Positions 50,444 through 61,739 of a stretch of DNA of 64,000 nucleotides are shown here, in pieces. Numbering within the stretch: position 1 is the stretch's first letter; every line of letters begins with the position of its first letter. Where the stretch lies: the NCBI GenBank assembly GCA_921293015.1, contig OV121097.1, positions 32,179,929 to 32,243,928 of the forward strand. Reading direction: 5' to 3'. The DNA comes from Phorcus lineatus (lineage: Eukaryota > Mollusca > Gastropoda > Trochida > Trochidae). The notes under the pieces are model-generated. The model saw nothing but the letters and a program-made list of their open reading frames with translations. It did no database searches and had not been told where the DNA came from. A program made the translations under genes and the position numbers.

Positions 50444-51489
50444 TGTTATGTTAAAGCAAGTATCTTGTGGACGTTAAGTACTCTCAAGGTACAAATAAAA
50501 CATCCGAGGTGGAAATCCTTACTGTACATAGTCAATTCCTGTCTTCCCTTTATCACACTGAAATAAGCTGCTGCAAGTAAGTAACTGCGTAAAAAAGCTT
50601 ACTGTCAAACTTTTAAACATTTTTAAGATAAAACTTTTTAAACTATTAGAACACCGTATGACCAACTTAACTGAAAGAACCTAAACTGATAACCTTTTAG
50701 CAAAGGTAGGTGAACTGATATTTGAATTAACCATAATAATGGTTATAGCAATAGAAATACCATGAGCAAAGGACGTTCTTTATCTTTTTCAAATAATAAT
50801 TTGACAATGATTTTACATTTTGTGTTGGAAGTTGCAACAGTAGTTATACCAAAGCAGTTTATGTCATAATACTTTAAAGCAAAATCATATTCAGACGTGA
50901 ATATGTTTAACACATCGACAAAGCAAATGTAACATCTGAATACTTATTATACTGGTATAGTGTATTACATTTGATCAAGTCTATCTTTGGCTTTTAACTT
51001 GAAAAAGATTTTGGAGCGCAATCGAAAATTAACGATAAATTAATGTCCTATTCCTGTTGCTTGTTAATACCCCATTACTTCTTCTCGAAAATAACTCAAT
51101 TATGTATACAAGGGCCACTTCAATGGCAACATTATATATATATTACTAGGCTTGAACGTTAAGTCGTTATGAGCATGATAAACTTATGCAAAGAATAAAG
51201 CTGCATTTATAGATTGATTGATAAAATGTGAATTTTAGAGTTTACTGTATTGTAGATTTGTTGGGTAGATGGTTGGGAAATGGTGTACTTTTACAATATT
51301 TAGTTTGTTGCGATGAAAAGTGTAATTTGGGGGAAATATTGAATATTAAGTTTGCACCCAATAACACTAAAAACAAACATTTCAGTAGTCCAATGAAGTG
51401 ATAGAAAATATGTTATTTTTTTAGGATTGTATCCGTACAGAATTCTTATCATGTACATGGTGAATATACTAGGTTTAACGATACAAAAG

Positions 51490-52700
51490 GTGATCTGTTT
51501 CACCTCTGTTCTGTGTCTGTTATCGATATGTCAAGATGTATCAATTGCGAAATGATATGGCTTCAAGCTCCGTCTGGTGTAGATCCGATCAGTCTCAATT
51601 AAGACGTTAATATCTCTGGGGACAAAAGCGGTAATTGAATAACGCTCTCGTGAATCACTGATAATTGATTCCAAACAAAGATTAAGAGAATAAAATGATG
51701 AGTGATTTGATTTGGAATTAATTGGGATAACTAGCTTCACAGTGAGAAAAATTATCGAGAAACGATATCTGTTTTAGAACCTTTATGTACTCTAACTATT
51801 AAATGCTTTAACTTCTCTAATTGAAAGTAATGCAGCTTAAGGTGTCTAAGACATCGATATTACAATGCCTAAAAGTGTATTTAAGATGAACACGATTTTT
51901 TCTATAATTAAAAACATAGTTTCATATTTCTATATTGACAGACAGACAAATTTATTCGGTGACGAGGCCATAGGCCCATAATACATGGCAAATGCAAATA
52001 TTATTATCCTGCATGCATTAATTAAGTTTCTGTAGACGCAGTAAACTTGTATACTTTATATAAATAAAGTCCAAGTTTGTAAGTTATTTCTTTTTCGGTA
52101 GTCTTCATCAAGTCAGTGAATTTGCTAACTGTTGGATAGTCCGTGAAGCGACCTGGAAGATATTTTTTCCTGAGTAGAGAGCATTTTCACATTTCATATT
52201 TCTATATGAAGTACTTAGATTGGCTGACATTGGAAAGCAAAAAATAGTATGAACATGAGATATTTAAGTTGAATCATGAAACATGTGGTGAATGGGCGGA
52301 TCACTCTGCACTTTTAATCGCTAAATTATTGAATACTGTTGTTGTAAAATATCCTGTCATAGACCTTATGTATCAGTATTGCAAAACCGACAGTCGCATC
52401 AACACAATCTTGTTAATATGCTTCAAGGCATTCAGTGAGATGTTTGATATGTGAAGATCAAAGTACCAGTTGTCAGACAAGGCAATATCTGATACCCGAA
52501 GGAGCTATATACACAAACTCCTTTAACCAGACAACGAAACCATATGCTAAACCCTAATATAAACGCATATAAGCATCTCCGGGTTTGCCTTTAGATTTCT
52601 CTGTCAGCCATATATTTGGACATTCGATGAGCTTTATCCTAATGTACTTCGATTCTTTGGTCTTGAAGTCATTCTAATGTTGTTTCAACAAAAGGTCACT
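51490..52700. repeat. Segmental piece F
   Basis: Block 51490-51720 closely matches 27770-27990; later GTTTGATATGTGAAGATC and TTGTCAGACAAGGCAA (52440-52480) and a short m4 relative (52640-52670) follow. Interrupted by the LINE at 51936-52191. Confidence 0.65.
51936..52191 (-). mobile_element. 5'-truncated LINE with (TCTG)n tail
   Basis: On the minus strand, GGTCGCTTCACGGACTATCC and following encode GRFTDYPTVSKFT, then (after a one-base slip) LMKTTEKEITYKLGLYLYK and VYKFTAST before a stop. The 3' end reads GGGCCTATGGCCTCGTCACC, AATAAATTTG and TCTGTCTG, a tail style common in molluscan LINEs. Target duplication of 16 bases (TTTCATATTTCTATAT) at 51920-51935 and 52192-52207. Confidence 0.85.
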
Positions 52701-53296
52701 TGCAAATTATGCTATTTCTTACATTTCATTATGATAGGCAGTGATGTTACGTTTTTGGCCTGATCGCTAGATTTAACAACCAGACCCATATGAATAAAGT
52801 CTGACGGAAATATTAATAACTGACATTATACAAATATTACAGGTTATGATGTGGTTCTACAAGCATCGAAATCAAAGAGGGTAAACACCTTAGTGCCCTG
52901 GCGATGAAATTTTTAATACCCCATATATGTTACAATTCTCAATAGGTAGAACACTACAGAACAAAATTTGTTTGAATAGTCTGCTTCATTTACATCCCAA
53001 TCATTGTTGTTCCTAGTTGTTCATAGCATGCATTCATGAAACTGTCTTGTTCATTATTATCAACGCCTCAAACAAGCTTCTCGGACAAAATGTCCATGAT
53101 TATTGCTTCTCCAATTTGGAAACTATTGCAGTAAGTATTCATGCTATGATTGTGATGTTCCACATTGCCCATATGTGAATCTATATGACAAACATGCACT
53201 TTTCAAGTAGACAACTCTTTAAACAAAGAGATTGCTTCAAATGCTGCTGTTGAAAGCGTATCTGGTTATAAGATGAATTCAGAGCATCAACCAACT

Positions 53297-53735
53297 TTTA
53301 CAAGATCACCTTCAATGTGTCTGCAACCAATGCTATTCGATTTATAACACAAAGTGATCAATTTGAAAATGTCTAGCTAATGCAATCATATTTACAAGCA
53401 GAAAATCTTGTCTCCTTCAAGCATGGTCTAAAAGGTATGGCGCCAAATTCTTCTTGACCATACAAGTTGAACATCATGAAATTGCCATGCCAATACAGTG
53501 ATATCGACAAACAAGCACATGGTCTCCTCCAAGTGCTCTTTAAATAGTATGGGGTCTAATTCATGTATGACTATGCAAGTTTAAACTCTTGGAACTGCCA
53601 GGCTAATGCAGTTATATTTACAAGCAGATACCGCAGTCTCTTCCAAGTGTTCTTTAGATTGTATGAGGCAAGGTTTTCAATTGACTGGCAATGTAACTGT
53701 TAAGATCCTGGAAAGAAATTCCTGAACCATCATGG
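53297..53735. repeat. 113-base tandem repeat
   Basis: Units begin at 53390, 53503 and 53616, exactly 113 bases apart (TTTACAAGCAG... TCCTCCAAGTGCTCTTTAAA ... GCTAATGCAGT). A shorter unit of about 94 bases precedes them at 53297. Each unit carries a relative of the AATGCAGTT...TGTAAATAG core. Confidence 0.88.
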
Positions 53736-53739
53736 ATTT

Positions 53740-55260
53740 TGTAATAAAGGAACCTTTTTCCATGAAATATCAAGTACAAGGCCAAATTTGGACCACACTT
53801 CAATGATGCACGTGCTTATAAGTTTCAAGTTTAATTTTTTCGATTTAAATCTTTTTAACATTTTTTACCAAAGAAATGTACATTAAGGATGACTTTTCCG
53901 TGAATTGAAAATCTTAGAGCGTGGCAATTTCTTGGTAATTTCATGAAGTTACTAATTTTGATGTCATTAATCTTTATTTCATTATTTCATCACTGAAAAT
54001 TATCACACTCTTTGAAAAAAGGTTACCTGCAGGACATAACAATTCGATTACCTCCACAATCAACCCTCAAAGATTTCATCATAAACACCGTTGTACTTGG
54101 ATAAGTCGCCGTTGATTTTTGCGTTGAAATAGTAACCCAATCAGACGGCTTGATACATGATGGTAAAGCTGATAGTTAAACGGTCCCTCCGTCACATGCT
54201 AAGAATTTGAAATTTAAAAAGAAAACATCTCTCCTGATTGGCTGTGAAAACGAACATGGGAGCTTAGAACTGATATTGTTATTTCCTCAAAGCAAGACTA
54301 AAGCTTTGTTCTACTAGCATGTTTGTGAGAGTCACGTGGATGTAGGAGTTGACCAGTTGTCAAAACTTATAAGTAGCACTCTCTGATATGAAGAAATTTG
54401 TAACTTTGATATCTGTTTTCGTCAATTTTGAGACTAACGTTTGAACATTTCATTGTCCTACCCCGACAATATGGCCTCGGCCAACTTTTGGCACTGGTAG
54501 CTCAAATTTTAGAAATAAGATCTTTGTTACATGAAAATGAAAGTTTTGAAATTGATATTGTCCCCCCTTCAAATAGGGCGTTACAAAAATAACGCTAAAC
54601 ATCTAAAATTAGGAAATATCCTTTTTGTTTGATGAAGACAAGTTTCCTAACCCCCAAAATAAGGATGTGGCAGAGGTTGGTATAGAACGGCAGGGTTGAG
54701 TAATTTTTGTGGTAGGGAGGTTTCAAACCAGCCCGATTAAGAAGAAAGATTAAATGTTGTAGTGCATTACTGAGCTATTACTAACAAAGCACTGGGCAGT
54801 GACAGTAACCAGAGACAGGGATATGGAAACCTGATATATTTGCGATTTCCAACGGTATTTCATTGTTGCTAATTTTTAATGTGAGATTAAAAAACGGAAA
54901 GTCGGTAGATGGAGATAGAATGTTGATGAACCATGATATTTTTACATGTTTCAGTAGTTTAACTTTTAACGCTTGTCGAAAGTATTTCCACAAGATATGA
55001 GAGAGCAAAGTTATGAAGATGTTAATAAATCAAAAAATAGCTACTCCTTTACTGCTATTTTGTTTTTAAAAAACTCCGATTTCTATGTTTTAGCATGATT
55101 TCAGGAATATGATATGGTTTTATCAATTGCGACTACAGTTTTGTGTAAGGAGATATTTCTAATGCACTGACACTGAACAATTTGGTGATGTACATCATTT
55201 TGAGAACTAACGGTATATTAGTCTTGAACATTAACAATACAAAAACACCATGGATTAACA
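53740..55260. other. Non-coding stretch
   Basis: No exon or repeat family recognised between the 113-base tandem repeat and the LINE end at 55270. Confidence 0.5.
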
Positions 55261-55269
55261 ACAAGTTAT

Positions 55270-55500
55270 CCAACTAATAAGAACAGGATTCTAGTCCTTT
55301 TGGGCTTTGTATTAAACTTTTTGGCGAGTTGGTTAGCCCATTCACATGATAACATGTCCATCTCCAGAGAGTTTAAAAGCACGTTAAGACTCGTCTTTTT
55401 AAAAATATTATCCAAAGAGACATTTCTTCCTTCAGTTGCTCTTGAGCATATGTGATATTGGTAAGACGCTATATAAATAGCTATTTATTCATTATTATTG
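55270..55500 (+). mobile_element. Degenerate LINE 3' end (L2/CR1-like)
   Basis: The plus strand has a decayed FKS...VKTRLFKNIIQ region, the typical last residues of an L2/CR1/RTE-like ORF2. Then comes GACGCTATATAAATAGC and a TTATTCATTATTATT tail. The left edge and target duplication are not clear. Confidence 0.55.
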
Positions 55501-56084
55501 TAGCTGTACGTGGGCAATTTCCGATTTGACAGTCAATCAGTTCAACACGATGCAATACTTTCGATCCTGATGCTGTGCTCTAGGTGTCTAGAATAATGAC
55601 AATATAATCATGTGAATCTGTTATGCGAAGGTTAGTTTTGTACAATGTTAACGACAGTAACATTTTATATATGTTGATTATTGCAAGACTGCCAATGAGA
55701 CCATTTTGTTTGATGGATCGTCCAAATCAATCGTTAAACTATCTTTCTCATTATTCTCAGAGAATGAACTATCTGTCTCGGTTAATAAGCACTTATCGAC
55801 AGCAGCAAGTGCAGGTATTTGAATACGCCTTTCTTACAAGTACAAGTAATTGATATACGGACATATGGGATTCAGTATTTGGTAGATATTTCATTCTGAG
55901 TTGTCGTTACAAAAGTTTTCAACTTACGTGTATGCCTGGCTACTTAGATGATACACCTATACTTTAATAACAGGGTGTTTGCAGGAAATGTTGTGTCAGC
56001 TAAATCCTCATGATGCAATTTTCAGATGTGGGTTTACATGCAACAAGACATAACAAGACCAAAGGAACGAGTTTGATAACAATG

Positions 56085-56110
56085 ATAATAATAATAATAA
56101 TAATAATAAT
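56085..56110. repeat. (ATA)n microsatellite
   Basis: About nine ATA units downstream of the Ly6 stop codon. Confidence 0.95.
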
Positions 56111-56381
56111 ACGTAAATGAAGACTTATTTTTATGTAACCCTTGCTGCAATTATTTGCTAAGGTCATATGGATAAAGGTAGGTTAAATCAGTCTCACATT
56201 CAAATAATTTGTGATGGGTGAGGCTAAGCAAGGCAATAACTGATAGGTTGTGTAACAGATCAGCAAATTATGGTGTTACTTTTGCAAATTTGGATAGTGA
56301 CTTATTATAATTGAGAACTATTATGACTAGTACGTACTACCCTTTGGTTCGAAAGATCAAACCCAAACGCTTAAACGCGTT

Positions 56382-56387
56382 TTTATT
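56382..56387 (-). terminator. AATAAA poly(A) signal overlapping the Ly6 stop codon
   Basis: On the minus strand the gene ends ...GAATAAAAACG, so the hexamer AATAAA spans the last codon and the TAA stop. If used, the 3' UTR would be only about 15-30 bases long. Other signals further down could be used instead. Confidence 0.4.
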
Positions 56388-56535
56388 CTATGACACAGTC
56401 GATCCCGTTACATTTTTCCCCTTCACAGCATTGGGCGCAGATGTTTGCCAATGCATATGATCGTTTGTTTCGGACATGTGGGTAATGTTTTGAACGCTTT
56501 TCCACTCCCCAGTGCTTGGCTATACCATCGCATAC
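56383..56535 (-). CDS. Ly6/uPAR gene, terminal exon of domain 2
   Basis: The last exon (153 bases with the stop) starts in phase 0 after a TTTCTTTCAG acceptor. It opens VCDGIAKHWGVEKRSKHY, runs through a basic stretch containing RNKRS, and closes with CAQCCEGEKCNGIDCVIE and TAA. The C-x2-CC-x4-CN-x3-C knot matches domain 1. Thirty residues separate the first Cys from CxxCC, against eight in domain 1, so the third finger is expanded and strongly basic. No hydrophobic GPI-attachment tail or membrane segment follows the last Cys, so the product is probably secreted. A polyadenylation signal overlaps the stop. Confidence 0.9.
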   Translation of the reverse strand, partial: VCDGIAKHWGVEKRSKHYPHVRNKRSYALANICAQCCEGEKCNGIDCVIE

Positions 56536-56649
56536 CTGAAAGAAATAAGACATCATTTGCAAAAGATGGACAAAATTGCTCATTGTTAATACATCATTAG
56601 CCTTTTCCTAGTGTATAAAATGTATACGTATTTCTATCAAGACAGTGAT

Positions 56650-56830
56650 AGTTCCGTCATTAATTCCTATACAACCTCTGATGAAATACGAGCTCTTCTC
56701 GGGCTCTCGCCAGGTTCAATTAAACTCAAAATAAAGCAATCTTTCAGACAATGACATGACAGCATGCATGGATAACATATTTGTCGACGAGGCCTATGGA
56801 ATTAAATAAATAAATTCGTTAAATAAGGCG
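56650..56830. repeat. Interspersed repeat family, copy 3
   Basis: AATTCCTATACAACCTCTGA followed by TACGAGCTCTTCTCGGGC and a shortened right end with GCATGGATAACATATTTGTC. Lies in the first intron upstream of the terminal Ly6 exon. Confidence 0.6.
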
Positions 56831-58254
56831 ACTGTTTTGTTAAAAGAAGACTTGAATACGAATAAAGTTTAACTTTCCCGAAGTTTACATAAGGAATTTG
56901 GGCCTTTTGAATAATAACTTTATAGATGACGTTGTTTGAACAAAAAACTTCTATAATTCTAGAACAGGAAACGCTTAAGCTTGTATTAAGACAGAGGCTA
57001 GTTCAGGAAATTATGAAGATCATGAGATGTATAAATACGTATGGTGACGGTAATAACTATGGGCGTGGCACACAAGTCGTCTAAAGCCCGAGGATAGCGT
57101 TACACGTTTTTTAGTGGTGTAGGGATATAACAGTATGGTACGATATCATGCCGTCTATTTAGTGAATTCAATGGGATTATTATTTTTATTTAATACTAGT
57201 ACCGTATTTGGCGGATGTTGCGGGTTCTTTTACAAAGCACTGCGGCTCGGCAAATTACGATCTTTATGTATATGGCACTCTAGATGTTAATACTTCAAAA
57301 GAAAATATTTTTTAAAATGTTTATCGCAAATGTTAGAGACTAAGAAGTTAATGACAACAATATGAGACGGCGGAAGTTATTACCAGCCAGTATCAGATAC
57401 CGCGTGATGATATTTATACGGCAAGTTTAACCTCTTGTAGTAGTGCTGCACCTGTGCCGTCTTGAAGTCAGAACACTATCTGAACACAGAACTCATAGGT
57501 CGGTTATTATTCGAGCGACAAATTAAATAAAATACTTAACTTCCTATCACCTAATGCTGTTCTAGTTAAATTCGTGAATCGTTTCGTCTTTCGCTTGTCC
57601 ATAAAAAATCTTTAACAACTCGTTAAGATGGGGGGCCATTAAGTATACTCTACCGTGCAGCTATATTTCTTGCTAAAGAGCTAAAAACAGTCACTACAAT
57701 AAAAACAAGTGTCCTTACCTTTTAATAAATGAAGGCTAAAATAAAAATAAGATTTATTTTGTCTCATTTGGTTTCATCTACGATGTTATTATGAATAAAT
57801 AATGCTGGGTTAATCAGTACATCAATCACGGGATAAAATCTGAAGCATCACTAATTGATAAAACTTCTCTTTGGATAACTGATGATGTTTTTAAAAGGGA
57901 ATTTACGAAATTTGTAAGAATCGATGATGGTATAGACACCAAAACGTGCATGTTTAAGTATATTTTTACCGCGATCAGTCGTGATTTACATTGACAGATT
58001 AATAATTCAAACACTTTTCGAAGTAGCCGCCAGCCAGCAAATTGCTGGTTCAGTTTAGATCATTCTTGTTTGAAAAGAGGTCAGCAAGCCGGACTTGCTC
58101 GCTTTACTTTAGATACTTAGAACTTAGTTACAAACTAAAGAGCTTGCATTTAAGGAAGGATGGTTGCATTTTCAAACCACAAGCCCTGGCTGCTTGTAAG
58201 GTCAAAAAAACTTCATTCCAACACTGAATACAAATTATCATATTTTGTCCTTAC

Positions 58255-58326
58255 GTTGTTCCGCAGACACCCAGAGTTATAGCGTATTTTATACGTGTCC
58301 GTCACCACTTTCTCTATAAAACATTT
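58255..58326 (-). CDS. Ly6/uPAR gene, domain 2 middle exon
   Basis: This 72-base, phase-0 exon reads KCFIEKVVTDTYK then IRYNSGCLRNN. It sits between a strong polypyrimidine acceptor (TTTTTTCCAG) and donor AAC|GTAAGG. Length, phase, the Cys-Phe-Ile-Glu start and the Ser-Gly-Cys close parallel the domain 1 middle exon, so exon boundaries are conserved between the two domains. It has no long open frame of its own and was found by looking for the missing middle loop between 60.7 and 56.5 kb. Confidence 0.88.
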
Positions 58327-58716
58327 CTGGAAAAAATAAAAAGTTTATATGACAAGTTATCAATAAAAAACAGGTGATCATCATAACAGACGTATGTTGA
58401 GTGAAAACAGCTGCTAAATGGTATAAAGTGATAGGCTCACTTTTGAAAGGAAAAATTTAATGCACGCCAGGCAAATATTTCACCACTCAAATTAATCTTT
58501 CCCCTGGCGTTTGCAACCATTTTCAGAACTCTGCGTGCAATTTTGCCCTCATTTTATACACAGGCCACATTCTCTCCCCAAAATGTTAGTTCAAATCGAA
58601 CCCGGCTAAGATAGCCTCTGTTTCTATTTGAGAACTTTCTTAGGTTCTGCCATATTACACTTACTCAAGAACCGTCCCCAATTTAATGCTATTATAGTCG
58701 TTTTTTTTAAAATAGT

Positions 58717-58719
<3 letters not shown>

Positions 58720-58762
<43 letters not shown>
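58720..58762. repeat. (TA)n microsatellite
   Basis: About 21 clean TA units in the second half of a Ly6 gene intron. Confidence 0.98.
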
Positions 58763-58764
<2 letters not shown>

Positions 58765-60679
58765 CATGTATATATATCAAAAACACTGAAAACCTTCCGA
58801 ATGTGTTAAAATAAACTCGCAAGAAATATTTATTTAGAACACGAAACAACTGTTCTTTGCCATTATTGCATCCTAAGGCGTCTCACTGTCTAGTCCAGAG
58901 TAAGCTCGAATCAAAACAGACGTAGGCGTGGGAAATATGACTCGAGCTATGATTACCTTTTACGATAATAGTTTCTTTCCCGAGGTAATATAAGTTTAAA
59001 CTTTTCTTCTATTTTTGTGTTAAATTACACCGTCATTTCGACAGAATATTGTTGCTTAACTTTGGCTAAAAATGAATATTTTATGTGCGCATATGTCAAC
59101 TCCCGTACGTCATCGCCATGAGCATTCAAATCCCTTATAAACAACAATTATTTCGATAAGGAAAGTTCAAATCGAACCATAATAACCAAGTTCAGTATTT
59201 GGTCTTCCTACCTAAAGAAAATGGTTGCAAAAACTGCCAAAAAGAATAAAACAAAAACACCTGTTGCATTTACTGACGGCCTCCCCCTGAAAAAGTAAAA
59301 AATACATTCAAGCCAAAATACAACACGTTATAACTTAAAAACACATCTGTTCAGCAAAAGTTTACAAAGGCTATTATCATTTTAACCACACTTAACTGAT
59401 GATAGGCAGAAATGTAATTTTGAAACACTATATTTGATCTATATTATAAAGTAGACTGATATATCGTTAACCTTGTACCATTTATTTTATCGAACAACAT
59501 AGCCATTTAACAAATATGCACTGATTACAAACATAAAGGCACAGTTAGTCACACAATGTCTGAACCCAATTGCAAGAACTGTGAAGTTATTGACACAGTG
59601 GATACCGAAAACACATTCATAAGCTTAAATGGTGCAGCTTTAAATCGTATCGGGCCAATGAGAGGATTTGTCGTAGCTTTTGCGAAGAAGTGAAAGTATT
59701 CTTAAGTTGAAGCACTAACTGTTAAAGTTGGAAAGTCGGGCGTCCCTTTTGGTATAATGGAAAAAAACAAGTCAATATTCATTATTATTCAGAATGTCCG
59801 TGGATACTTACCTTGTTTGTCGAGTATTTTGATGTAAAGTTAATGTAAAGAGAAGACAAGAAGTTACGGTTTGTGTTTTGTTTCAATTTGTTTAAGATGA
59901 CTGATTTCGTGCCTATTGAAAAGCGTTATTCATTTAAAGTTACAGGTGGTAAGCATCAATAATGCTTTACGTGACTTAAACAGAGCCAAACTACGATAAG
60001 TTCAAATCACCTCGCTAAGCTTTAATCTTAATCGCTAAAAAATCCAATATAATGATGCATACTTGCATTCAATTATATTCAAAGAATTGCCTTAAAATTT
60101 TACAAAGTCTAAATTCTACGCTTGATTTAAATGTATAGTCGTTAGATGACCCACTACCTACTACTACGTACCATTATGTTGTGTCTGATGTTTAGGTTTA
60201 CAAAATTACGTTTTGAGTCAATTGGGCGGGTCATTGTCCGGTCTTTGATCATAAATAACAACTTTAACATGTATGTTGTAACCAGATTGAACTTATAAGC
60301 ATGATGACAATTTACAGAGACATCCACTACTATTCGATGATCTAACACGATTTGTAAGTTTAAAATAGTTGACTCAGTAACATAATCTATGTCTATTGAA
60401 TTCAAATATTCGCAATGACGGAAAAAGCTGCATTCGTGACGGTCTATGACAGAAATATAGAGATTGGTGAGTAACCATGTGATTATGTTTATAACCAGCA
60501 ACTGCCTTTTTCTGTGCAAGCGATAAAATGTCCCCCTGTCTCTGAAGGTGGTCGTTATGATACATAATATTTAAATTGTGTAATTGGGTCTTTAAATTTA
60601 AAGTTTTAAAGTAATCATAAAGTAATCATTTGAAGTCAACATAACAACAACAATTATTTATCGATATGTGAATTCTCAC

Positions 60680-60768
60680 CTCTGAATGTTGCTCGCATGG
60701 AACTATGATGTCACAGGAATTGGCATGTTTCAGTTCTTCGCAGTTGTAACAGAGAATGTGATTGGTCG
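60680..60768 (-). CDS. Ly6/uPAR gene, domain 2 first-loop exon
   Basis: After two bases that complete the codon split by the previous intron, this 89-base exon reads TNHILCYNCEELKHANSC and continues DIIVPCEQHSE. LxCYxC followed by two spaced cysteines is the classic first strand and loop of a Ly6/uPAR domain. Acceptor is TATTTCAG and donor is GAG|GTGAGA; the exon ends in phase 0. It opens the second domain directly after the CN-x3-C close of domain 1, with a linker of about nine residues, so the protein is a tandem two-domain (or longer) three-finger protein. Confidence 0.9.
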
Positions 60769-61244
60769 CTGAAATACGAAACAATGCCTTATGATAATAT
60801 GAAATTGTTAACAAATGTTCATAATTATTTACAATATGGTAACATATTTTCATTATTTATTTGAAACTACTGTACGATATATCACATTATTATAAATAGG
60901 AACTCATGAACAATGTATATCTTGAAATACGAGAATATCAATACATTTAAGTTGCTCAGATATCTGCTACAGTAATTATCAGTTAATAAAAACAATTATA
61001 CCAACGTAACTTGTTACCAAAACACTTGTTTTATTTGAATATGAGAAACCTTATCATATTTTCAAATGATTGTTTTGGTGATCAATTTTAGATGCTATGC
61101 CATGCTATGATTTGAATAAGCATATGATCAAATACAACTTGAAAATGAAGAGATGCACATGCTATTGATGTTACTTCTTAGTTAGAAGACAGTTAATGGG
61201 TTGATCTTTTCCATAAACGTGTTCTGTTTAACAATATCTTTCTA

Positions 61245-61725
61245 AAAACTTGAAAACTGGCTAAATGACAAAATGGATGTAAATTTACACTTGACGAAAG
61301 AAAAGATTCTATTCGGATTCCACCGTAAAAACAATGACCCAATCAACGTGATACTCATCCTCTTTAAAAACATTATTTTTAAACATAAAACTTCTTCAAA
61401 AATGCCAAAGTTTCAGTTTTTGTTAGAGGAACTTAACAAGTACTATCAATTGACAAAATATTCTGCTATTATAAGTTCGAAAATCGACGTCTTCTACAAA
61501 TTCTGGTCGACATGCCATGTCCTGTTTAATGATTGATGTATTCTGTTTACTATGCGCCTGTAGACATTGCCATGTATCGGAGTCATATTATTTGTAAAAA
61601 TTGGGGGGAAAAAATTTTTTTTTTTAAAATACTTCACAAACAAAGCCGAGGACCAGGTTTTGATCTTACTTATGGACCGATTAAAGATATAATAAAGACA
61701 TAATTTTGAAAAAAAAAAAAAAAAA
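61245..61725 (+). mobile_element. 5'-truncated LINE with poly(A), second L1-like copy
   Basis: From the insertion edge the plus strand reads KLENWLNDKMDVNLHLTKE then KILFGFHRKNNDPINVI, and so on to TGA at 61536. This matches the layout of the C-terminal end of the LINE at 36241-36852 (Trp-x-x-Leu-Glu-x-Trp, Ile-Leu-Phe-Gly, Lys-rich end). The 3' UTR has AATAAAG and ends in about 18 A. Perfect target duplication AATATCTTTCTA at 61233-61244 and 61726-61737. It sits in an intron of the Ly6 gene, in the opposite orientation. Confidence 0.88.
61273..61536 (+). CDS. LINE ORF2 C-terminal fragment
   Basis: An 87-residue stretch from the first internal Met; the frame is also open back to the insertion edge at 61246. 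It ends FYKFWSTCHVLFND. It is only the extreme C-terminus of a LINE ORF2, without catalytic domains. Confidence 0.75.
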   Translation: MDVNLHLTKEKILFGFHRKNNDPINVILILFKNIIFKHKTSSKMPKFQFLLEELNKYYQLTKYSAIISSKIDVFYKFWSTCHVLFND

Positions 61726-61739
61726 AATATCTTTCTATT

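Noticed and set aside
60370-60464. Minus-strand DRHECSFFRHCEYLNS as the middle Ly6 exon of domain 2
   Set aside because: In the phase required by the previous exon (0) it hits a stop, its cysteine spacing does not fit, and the 72-base exon at 58255-58326 fits perfectly.
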